Positions 6,979 through 12,555 of a stretch of DNA of 12,555 nt are shown here, in pieces. Numbering within the stretch: the first letter of the stretch is position 1; each line of letters starts with the position of its first letter. Position numbers and translations under genes: made by a program. Location of the stretch: positions 1 through 12,555 of the forward strand of contig CANJJY010000089.1 of assembly GCA_947474445.1 (NCBI GenBank), given 5' to 3'. Origin of the DNA: Oligoflexaceae bacterium. Lineage in GTDB: Bacteria; Bdellovibrionota_B; Oligoflexia; Oligoflexales; Oligoflexaceae. Under the pieces are notes generated by a model. It was not told where the DNA came from. It saw nothing but the letters and a program-made list of their open reading frames with translations, and searched no databases.

Positions 6979-8405
6979 CGCGGGACGGTCAAAGGTACTC
7001 CTGCTTCGATGGGGGTTCCAAACAAGGGAGAATCCGTGTCATCCCAGGTGAATTTCTGAGCCCTTATATTGCGGTTCCATCCCGCTCCTGGGGATACAGC
7101 GGCGTGATAAATTATCCAATCTTCGGTGCCATCCGGTGACGTGGTGAAGGAACAATGTCCAGGACCAAACACCGCGGCTGTTTTGGAGAAGACGGGTCCT
7201 TTTTTAACCCAAGCTTTGGGGTCCATGACATCGCCCCCTTGAAAGGTGACCATTCCCAAAGCATAGTCATCGGTCCAACTTGCGGAGGCTGAGTAGATAA
7301 TGTGGATTTTGCCATTCTTCTTGAGAACCTCTGGTCCTTCCGTCACGAAATCAGGCCCTCCGCGCCTCTCCCATGCTTCGTCGGGACTGACGATCCTCAC
7401 TCGATCCGCTCCAAAATCTTTCACTTCGATGAAATCCAATTCAGCGGCGCCTTCGTCTTTCAAAAAGCGAATGATGTTATCGCCGGCATTGAGCCAAGTC
7501 TTCATCTGTGCCGTTTGCCAATTTTCCCAATCGGTGGTGGGGGAATAGGCCAGAGCTTCTATTTCTTTCCCATTGACGAAGATCCTGTGGCGACTGCTGC
7601 GCGCGGTGCCGTTGCTGTAATGCACATCGATGGCGAAGAGCCCTGAGGACGGGGCTTGCACTCTAAACTCGACAGAGCTGCCCTCAAAATCGATCTCTTT
7701 CACCGCCTGTCCCGCTGAGCCGGCTTTACTAGCCCTGAGTCGAGCATGGGTGATCGAGGCGCCTTCCGCTTCGTAGCGTCTTATAAAAGCGGGCTGGGCC
7801 AGCGTCCATGGGTTCACCATTGGTGCCATATAGATATTCTGCTGCAGCGGCCGCGCTCCGTCCCAACCCGACCAAATGAAATAAAGTTTGCCATTTTGAT
7901 CGAGCACCGTTCCATCAATGGCCCAGGCATCGGTGGAAGGCTTGAGCATACCTTTCCATATATAACTCCCCTGAGGGTCGTCACTGGTGCTCTCCAGGAC
8001 AAACATGCGGTGATCGGCTCTCACCCCGGCCGTGTAGTAGATGTACCAGTGTCCATTCAGGTAGTGCAGTTCAGGAGCCCAGGTTTCCAGAGCATAGCGC
8101 TCCCCCGCTTTCGATTCCCAAACCTTGGTCACGACTTCCTCGCGCATTCTTTCGATGCGATCAAATCGCGTCACATAGATAGAAGAAACGCCATCAGCAT
8201 AAACCCGGTAGTAGACCCCATTGCGACTCGTTACAAAAGGATCTGCACCGTGATCAACGATCGGATTGACGAATGTCTCTCCGGGTTCATTAGTCTCACT
8301 ACTGATCTGAGAATTGCCACTTTCATTAGGGCTTTGATGGCAGGAGAAGTTTAAGATCCAGAGGCTAAAAATTAGTCGCGAGAACGTTCGATCCAACTTG
8401 CGCAT
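6975..8405 (-). CDS. GH43 glycosidase (alpha-L-arabinofuranosidase/xylosidase type) with inserted CBM6/35-like domain, predicted lipoprotein
   Basis: The 476-residue protein has a five-bladed GH43 propeller. Blade motifs are NPIVDHGADPFV with catalytic base Asp55, TWAPELHYLNGHWYIYY (109-124), DAWAIDGTVL with pKa-modulating Asp164, LYFIWSGW, FVTEGPEVLKKNGK with acid Glu356, and AVFGPGHCSF. Residues about 210-330 interrupt this fold with a beta-sandwich of CBM6/CBM35 type (start YEAEGA, then FRVQAPSSGLFAIDVHYSNG and WLNAGDNIIRF, end AELDFIEV). The enzyme probably removes arabinose or xylose side groups from plant-type polysaccharide. The N-terminus is a signal with Cys22 in LNFSC, an imperfect lipobox. 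ATG 8405 has GGAG 6 bases upstream; TTG 8426 is the longer alternative. Precise substrate is unknown. Confidence 0.9.
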   Translation of the reverse strand: MRKLDRTFSRLIFSLWILNFSCHQSPNESGNSQISSETNEPGETFVNPIVDHGADPFVTSRNGVYYRVYADGVSSIYVTRFDRIERMREEVVTKVWESKAGERYALETWAPELHYLNGHWYIYYTAGVRADHRMFVLESTSDDPQGSYIWKGMLKPSTDAWAIDGTVLDQNGKLYFIWSGWDGARPLQQNIYMAPMVNPWTLAQPAFIRRYEAEGASITHARLRASKAGSAGQAVKEIDFEGSSVEFRVQAPSSGLFAIDVHYSNGTARSSRHRIFVNGKEIEALAYSPTTDWENWQTAQMKTWLNAGDNIIRFLKDEGAAELDFIEVKDFGADRVRIVSPDEAWERRGGPDFVTEGPEVLKKNGKIHIIYSASASWTDDYALGMVTFQGGDVMDPKAWVKKGPVFSKTAAVFGPGHCSFTTSPDGTEDWIIYHAAVSPGAGWNRNIRAQKFTWDDTDSPLFGTPIEAGVPLTVPR

Positions 8406-8546
8406 ATTCCACTCCACACCAGTCAACTGACAGAATCTGCTTCAGCGCGACGTGCTCGTGCACGCTCCTGACTTCTAGCACTGTCATTTTCATGCGGTGT
8501 GGCCGACATTTCGAAAATGCACAAATAATCGTGGTTTTGATTCGTC

Positions 8547-8576
8547 TTGTTAATTTTACATTGTATTTTTTATGAT
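8547..8576 (+). promoter_or_regulatory. Candidate sigma-70 promoter toward the LamG gene
   Basis: TTGTTA (8547-8552) and TATGAT (8571-8576) are spaced by 18 bases in the most AT-rich part of the gap. TATGAT is one change from consensus. A transcript from here would have a leader of about 220 bases before the LamG start, long enough to include a short upstream frame. The call rests on consensus match alone. Confidence 0.35.
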
Positions 8577-8587
8577 GTTGCGCGCAA
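8560..8587 (-). promoter_or_regulatory. Candidate sigma-70 promoter toward GH43 and amylase
   Basis: On the minus strand TTGCGC (bases 8587-8582) and TACAAT (8565-8560) are 16 bases apart, giving a leader of about 150 bases to the GH43 ATG. It overlaps the opposite-strand promoter candidate, so the two would compete for polymerase. The call rests on consensus match only. Confidence 0.3.
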
Positions 8588-8694
8588 TTCTTCGTGTGCG
8601 CGCGATCTGTCGCGTCGTATACAAACGCAGTTGTTTTAAATTCTCAAAAAAGGAAAGTTAGAGCGACCCAACAAGCAGACGCAAGGCAGTCAGA

Positions 8695-8808
8695 ATGTAC
8701 GCTCGAAAAATAATTGCAATATATCTCTTGGCTGAGAGTCCTAGGTTCAGCGGCATTCTTTATGCCCGGGGATATTCAATTTTAATGGCTAAACGAGGCG
8801 CCCTATGA
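8695..8808 (+). CDS. Possible 37-residue leader peptide overlapping the LamG start
   Basis: An ATG with AAGG 8 bases upstream opens a 37-codon frame (MYARKIIAIYLLAES at the start) whose stop forms an ATGA overlap with the LamG start codon. This arrangement would allow translational coupling. Against it, the codons are AT-rich and unlike the neighbouring genes, and the product resembles nothing I know. Chance is a fair explanation. Confidence 0.2.
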   Translation: MYARKIIAIYLLAESPRFSGILYARGYSILMAKRGAL

Positions 8809-9689
8809 TGAACCGAGTCCTCTTCACTTTGATCGTAGGCGGCCTGGCTTCTAGCGCGATGGCCGCGAGTGCTTACGATGATCAGATTCTCGCCGATGGA
8901 CCAACCCTCTATTTGACGATGGGTTCCTTGGCTAAAGTTCTCTGGGAACCCGATCTGTCCGGACATGGACATAAGGCTGATCGATTTCCAACCCGGGGAT
9001 TGCCGCGGACTCGCCTGCCTAATGGCGAAGGAGCTACTGTCTTTGATGGACAATCACAGTATATGGAAGTCAGATCCGATGCGGCTCTATCGGTGCCCAC
9101 GACGGGCGTACTGACGATAGAAGCCTGGATACGTCCCGACGTATTGGATTTCCCCCGCTCCGAGGGCGATGGCTATGTGCACTGGGCTGGGAAAGGCGAA
9201 GCCTCGCAGCAGGAATACGCTTTGCGCATGTATAGCTTCAACAACACCGCTTCTCCCTCACGGCCGAATCGGATCTCGGCCTATGCCTTCAATCTCAGCG
9301 GGGGACTCGGTTCGGGATCTTATTTTCAAGATCCTGTGAGCACAGGGGCATGGATCCACGTCGCGACGGTGATCAACACGCGAGCGACCTCAGGCGAGTA
9401 CCCGACGGGTTACGTGAAGATTTTCAAGGATGGCGTTCTGCGGAAAACCACGGCATTGAGTCAGTTCGATGTCACGCCGGGCACGGGATCCGCACCTCTC
9501 AGAATAGGGACGCGCGACAGTCGCTCTTTTTTCAAGGGGGCTATTGGAAAGTTCGCCGTGTATAGCTACGAACTCAGCGAGGCTCGCCTGCAAAAGCATG
9601 GGCAGGTGATGCGGCAGTCCTTCCGCCCGCCGCAGGGCATCGATCTCGGTGCGATCGACTGGCCCCTGGTGACTGAATCAGGGCGATGA
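8805..9689 (+). CDS. Secreted LamG / concanavalin A-like domain protein
   Basis: This 294-residue protein has a Sec signal peptide with a likely cut after SAMA (residue 20). Residues about 25-268 form a LamG/ConA-like jelly roll: LADGPTLYLTMG, FDGQSQYMEV (80-89), TIEAWIRP (104-111), GAWIHVATVI (181-190), VKIFKDGVL (204-212) and a closing block PLRIGTRD to GKFAVYSYELSEARLQ. Such folds bind carbohydrate, or occasionally other extracellular ligands. No glycosidase catalytic motif is seen, so a binding role is more likely than hydrolysis. It diverges from the GH43-GH13 pair, which suggests a shared polysaccharide target. ATG 8805 and ATG 8808 are both possible; GAGG at 8795-8798 is 6 bases from the first. 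Confidence 0.85.
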   Translation: MMNRVLFTLIVGGLASSAMAASAYDDQILADGPTLYLTMGSLAKVLWEPDLSGHGHKADRFPTRGLPRTRLPNGEGATVFDGQSQYMEVRSDAALSVPTTGVLTIEAWIRPDVLDFPRSEGDGYVHWAGKGEASQQEYALRMYSFNNTASPSRPNRISAYAFNLSGGLGSGSYFQDPVSTGAWIHVATVINTRATSGEYPTGYVKIFKDGVLRKTTALSQFDVTPGTGSAPLRIGTRDSRSFFKGAIGKFAVYSYELSEARLQKHGQVMRQSFRPPQGIDLGAIDWPLVTESGR

Positions 9690-9737
9690 ATCTGGGTACT
9701 TTCATCTGTTAGGGTACCAGGTAACCAAAAGATAGAC

Positions 9738-10622
9738 CTAATTTCCCAACAAAGCACCTTGGCGTCGCCCCATCAAACCTTTGGTCAGCAGTGGTGTCAT
9801 CATCAGCGCAGCTCCCAGACACTGAAGAACTGTAAATGATTGACCGAGGAAGATGATCTGCATGGCCATGCTAAAGACTCCTCCTAGATAACCTATGAGC
9901 CCCACGCGCGCGTTATCTTTAATCTGAAAGGAAGCTGTCACCCAGTATTGCCCCAGCGCGGCGATGAGACCCGAGGCTCCTAGGTAGACCCATGAACTGC
10001 CTTTTTCTGGCCATCTAAACGAGCCCGTCGATAGCCACAGCAGATGAACCACAAGATTCACAGCGGACCAGTAGAACATCATCGAAAAAGTTGATTCATC
10101 GCGGATATGTTCGCCGACCAGCGTATAGGCGGCGGCAGCGGCGCAACCCGATAGGAGCCCCCACCAGAGCCCGGGATTGGCAAGCAGCGTTGCATCCGTA
10201 GCAGACACAAGACTGGCCCCTACCAGGCAAACGCCCGCAATGCCGAGCTGAATATAAGAGGGAGCTCGACGCTGCGTGAGCGCCTGGAAAAGGATGAGAA
10301 AGGCCCCGCTAGTGCTTAGAAGAAAGGTAGCGCTTCCAACACCCGAGCGGCTCAGGGAACAAAAGAAGGAAATGATAGTTAAACTGCCGAGGAGTCCCCA
10401 GACGATGAGCATCTTCCTCTGCTTTCCCCAGAGACCCGTCCCGGGATGCTGAAGACCGAGCGCGTGATAAAGCAGGACCGATACGAGCAAATTAATTGAG
10501 ACACGCGCTAAGCTCCCAACCTGGGTTGACACTGCCGGTTCGCTGGCTAAAACCTGGGCAAAGAGCACCGCACCCACGCTCATCAGCAGCGTCCCCCCAA
10601 TATTTTTCTGAAAAGCATTCAT
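9738..10622 (-). CDS. EamA-family (DMT superfamily) inner-membrane transporter
   Basis: The 294-residue, very hydrophobic protein has about ten membrane segments arranged as two five-helix repeats, the EamA pattern. Typical features are the small-residue helix with LSRSGVGSATFLLSTSGAF near the middle of repeat 1, and GLIAALGQYWVTASFQIKDNARVGLIGYLGGVFSM in repeat 2, split by a short loop. The C-terminal end is basic (KGLMGRRQG), cytosolic by the positive-inside rule. Members export amino acids, metabolites or toxic compounds; the substrate cannot be told. ATG 10622 has AAGG 5 bases upstream. It follows the acetyltransferase gene by 41 bases on the same strand, so the two are probably co-transcribed, and it converges on the LamG gene. 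Confidence 0.85.
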   Translation of the reverse strand: MNAFQKNIGGTLLMSVGAVLFAQVLASEPAVSTQVGSLARVSINLLVSVLLYHALGLQHPGTGLWGKQRKMLIVWGLLGSLTIISFFCSLSRSGVGSATFLLSTSGAFLILFQALTQRRAPSYIQLGIAGVCLVGASLVSATDATLLANPGLWWGLLSGCAAAAAYTLVGEHIRDESTFSMMFYWSAVNLVVHLLWLSTGSFRWPEKGSSWVYLGASGLIAALGQYWVTASFQIKDNARVGLIGYLGGVFSMAMQIIFLGQSFTVLQCLGAALMMTPLLTKGLMGRRQGALLGN

Positions 10623-10663
10623 GCAAACCTTGACCCTTTCTCTTCAATAAGCAACCTCAATCT

Positions 10664-11254
10664 CTACATGACTTTGAGTAGGTCATTGGTCTTAAGCAAG
10701 GACAGTTCGCAAGTATAGCCGTTTAAGTCAAAACCAAACTCATGACCATCACCTTTGGGATCAGGATAGAACCCAGCCTTCTTGTAGAGGCGATGCAGGC
10801 CCTCTGCTGTCGATACGACTTTCAGCTGCATCGCCTTCATCTCCCAGGAGAGAGCGAGTGCATGAGCTTCCATAAGCAAAAGAGCGGCTAGCCCCAATCC
10901 TTGAATAGAAGAATCGATCGCAAAGGAACAGAAATAAGCAGCCTCGTTGGACCAGGCGCCTGTCAGATCGGTTTGAGGCCTGATCAACGAATAACTACCG
11001 ATGATCCTATCACCCAGTTCGAGTATCCGAACGGAGCCGTGAGCTCGGCGTCCCGACACATTGAGAAGCTCTTGGATACGCCCTGGAACGAGAGGAACAT
11101 CAGGTTTGTTTTCGCAGGTCGCTTGGCCAAATACTTTTAACAGAAATCCGCCCAAGGCACTATCGTCACGTTCTGTCGCTTCTCGCGTGTGAACGAAATG
11201 CATGATATCGCGAGCATTTGTCGTCTTCTGTCGAAATATTTTCAGGACTTCCAT
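10664..11254 (-). CDS. GNAT-family N-acetyltransferase
   Basis: The 196-residue protein carries the GNAT acetyl-CoA fold: an N-terminal strand with VHTREATERDDSAL, strand 4 with CSFAIDSS, the pyrophosphate-binding loop QGLGLA (118-123) opening helix 3, and LHRLYKKAGFYPD near the end of the fold. It transfers an acetyl group from acetyl-CoA to an amine of unknown identity. ATG 11254 has GGAG 7 bases upstream. ATG 11203, which would begin at MHFVHTREAT, has no ribosome binding site, so residues 1-17 are an unusual but probably real extension. Pairing with an EamA exporter suggests a modify-and-export or resistance role, an inference from position only. Confidence 0.82.
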   Translation of the reverse strand: MEVLKIFRQKTTNARDIMHFVHTREATERDDSALGGFLLKVFGQATCENKPDVPLVPGRIQELLNVSGRRAHGSVRILELGDRIIGSYSLIRPQTDLTGAWSNEAAYFCSFAIDSSIQGLGLAALLLMEAHALALSWEMKAMQLKVVSTAEGLHRLYKKAGFYPDPKGDGHEFGFDLNGYTCELSLLKTNDLLKVM

Positions 11255-11876
11255 GGTTGATCTCCGCAAGAATGGGTTGGCCTTGACGATGCGGCATCAC
11301 CGTAAAATCCTGATGAATGGATCTTAAATTAAAATAAATTGTTTGTGCACGATGGAGAGACACTAAATATAGTTAAAAAAATAAACTCGCTGTTTTTCGT
11401 TAAGATTAAGAAATGAGCAGGGACCTTGATGTCATTCATCAAGGAAAGTTGGACCCGGTCACCTGCCAAACACTAGGCAGAGGCGAATACGGCTTTCTTT
11501 CAAAGCTTGACGTTCGGTTAAGCAGCGACCATTTTTAACCAGATAGTAAGATTATCTTCACTGTATGACCCTAAGCCAGCATCGGCGAGGCCCTAAGTTC
11601 CTGATCCGCGACTATCTACGCTGAATACCTCACAAAATCTAAAACATCCAACTGGTCATCTTTTTGCAAACTCTTACCTCGCTGATCATGGTTTGGTGCG
11701 AGGGAACTCCCGTTTCTGCAAAAATGCCTCTGGGCATGCCTCAGGCGCTATTTAATTAGACTTCCAAACACCCCTTTTATCTCATCCTATTCAGCTGCTT
11801 ACGAATTACTTTGCGCAGTGACTCAACCTGCGGGGGGTAGTGGCCGTTCGGTTTTATATGTAACGAAGGAACTAAC
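11255..11876. other. AT-rich gene-poor region upstream of the GNAT gene and the partial lipoprotein gene
   Basis: Bases 11320-11420 are strongly AT-rich and probably contain promoter signals for the minus-strand GNAT gene, though I find no clean -35/-10 pair. A perfect hairpin (listed separately) lies at 11424-11444, and CCTCGC (11677-11682) can pair with GCGAGG (11698-11703) over a 15-base loop. Bases about 11540-11870 show no convincing frame, tRNA or repeat. The ribosome binding site AAGGA of the next gene is at 11866-11870. Confidence 0.5.
11424..11444. other. Perfect 8-bp hairpin or dyad
   Basis: CCTTGATG (11424-11431) and CATCAAGG (11437-11444) are exact inverted repeats around TCATT. 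There is no T-run on either side, so it is not an intrinsic terminator. As a 21-base dyad next to an AT-rich stretch it could be an operator site or an RNA hairpin. Confidence 0.45.
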
Positions 11877-12555
11877 GTGAAAACTTTACTCGCCACAGCA
11901 TTGATACTATTGAACCCCGCTTGTCGGGACGATGTCCGTATTAAAACTGTCGGTGGTAAGGTGCCGGCGACGCTAACTCCCGACATCGCTTCGACAGTCG
12001 AAGTCCTTACCGATCCTAATGGTCAATACCGTCCACCGATGGTCGAAGGCGCCGCGAAGTTTGGGGCGCGTATCCTCGATGCCTCCTGCGTCCAGGAGAT
12101 CAAGGATCTAGGTATTCAAAAGAACCCTGAGTTCTCTTTGCCCGCTGACGCTTACTTCCAGCCCCTGTGTCTTGAAACGACCTATTTCAATGAAGATGGC
12201 CGGATTCTTGAAGTCAAGCGGCAGCCGATCACCTTGGAAGGTCCCGAAGCCATCGAAGTGGCCGTCAGTAAGGACAATCAGATACTTGATTTTCCTGACG
12301 TCCTCGACGCTAGCAGTTATGCCTTCCTCATCATGGATTCCTCCGGCGCGATCAAACTTTCGCAAGGTAATATTTCAGGGAGCTACCTCGATTTCAAAAA
12401 TTCTCTGGATTCTGGAACCTACAAAATGATTCTCCTCGCTCAGGACAGCGAAGGGAAAAACGTCAAAGCTATTACCTACAAGCTAAAGGCTATGATCACC
12501 GGTCCGCTGACCGCCCTCAACCTGAATCTCAAGTTCGAGCGCCAGTACTACCAGA
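11877..12555 (+). CDS. Unrecognised predicted lipoprotein, 3' partial
   Basis: A GTG start with AAGGA 6 bases upstream opens a frame that stays open to the window edge (226 codons plus one base). The N-terminus MKTLLATALILLNPAC is a very short lipoprotein-type signal with Cys16, followed by RDD. The mature part is soluble and rich in beta-type segments (DFPDVLDASSYAFLIMDSSG, then GTYKMILLAQDSEGKNVK), suggestive of Ig-like or fibronectin-like surface folds. It has two further cysteines near residues 70 and 98 that might pair. Codon use resembles the other genes here, supporting that it is real. I do not recognise a family, so no function is offered. Confidence 0.75.
   Translation, partial: MKTLLATALILLNPACRDDVRIKTVGGKVPATLTPDIASTVEVLTDPNGQYRPPMVEGAAKFGARILDASCVQEIKDLGIQKNPEFSLPADAYFQPLCLETTYFNEDGRILEVKRQPITLEGPEAIEVAVSKDNQILDFPDVLDASSYAFLIMDSSGAIKLSQGNISGSYLDFKNSLDSGTYKMILLAQDSEGKNVKAITYKLKAMITGPLTALNLNLKFERQYYQ

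Larger units (their letters stand above)
8406..8804. promoter_or_regulatory. Divergent AT-rich intergenic region between GH43 and LamG genes
   Basis: This 400-base gap separates genes that diverge from it, so it must supply both with upstream signals. The middle (about 8515-8660) is clearly AT-richer than the flanking genes. It holds the two promoter-like pairs listed separately, a hairpin CGTGC/GCACG at 8450-8463, and a GCGCGC inverted pair around 8581-8605. Bases 8640-8804 contain a short reading frame that overlaps the LamG start. I see no recognisable regulator binding site or riboswitch. Confidence 0.45.

Noticed and set aside
7746..8354. 202-codon plus-strand open frame inside the GH43 gene.
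   Set aside because: It is antisense to conserved GH43 and CBM motifs, and the product has no domain signature.
9690..9737. GGTAC/GTACC pairing between the LamG and transporter genes as a shared terminator.
   Set aside because: It has only five pairs, a long loop and no T-run.
11413..11538. 41-codon plus-strand frame starting MSRDLDVIHQGK.
   Set aside because: There is no clear ribosome binding site, it contains a hairpin, and the product resembles no family I know; likely chance.

Overview
The window looks like a chromosomal segment of a Gram-negative bacterium of moderate GC content. It carries the distal half of a histidine operon, several genes with lipoprotein-type or Sec signal peptides, and a hybrid histidine kinase remnant. 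The his order (bifunctional hisB, hisH, hisA, hisF, fused hisIE) is the one known from enteric bacteria. The surrounding genes (secreted glycosidases, a LamG-fold protein, unusual lipoproteins) do not look enterobacterial. A proteobacterial or Bdellovibrionota/Oligoflexia-like host is a guess only; nothing here fixes the taxon.

Region 1 (1-3454, + strand): hisB (5' truncated by the window edge), hisH, hisA, hisF and hisIE. Three of the four junctions are ATGA stop/start overlaps, so this is one tightly coupled transcription unit. It converts phosphoribosyl-ATP through to imidazole acetol phosphate, and HisH-HisF form the IGP synthase. Region 2 (3455-4504): directly after the hisIE stop codon, in the same frame, lies a decapitated hybrid histidine kinase. 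The phospho-accepting H-box is gone, while the ATPase and receiver domains remain open and intact.

Region 3 (4505-4854): a gene-free gap dominated by two abutting palindromic elements of about 125-130 bp. They share conserved single-stranded motifs, but their stems differ in sequence while base pairing is kept. This is the strongest candidate for an undescribed structured repeat or RNA in the window. Region 4 (4855-5466): a small lysophospholipid-type acyltransferase that starts at TTG.

Region 5 (5460-9689): a polysaccharide-degradation group. On the minus strand a GH43 arabinofuranosidase/xylosidase-type lipoprotein, with a carbohydrate-binding-like domain inserted in its propeller, is followed by a GH13 alpha-amylase lipoprotein. 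Divergently, on the plus strand, lies a secreted LamG/concanavalin-A-like protein. A 400-bp AT-rich gap between the two sides probably holds promoters for both directions. Region 6 (9738-11254, minus strand): a GNAT acetyltransferase followed by an EamA-type drug/metabolite transporter, probably one operon. Region 7 (11255-12555): a 620-bp AT-rich gap, then the 5' part of an unrecognised lipoprotein gene that runs off the window.
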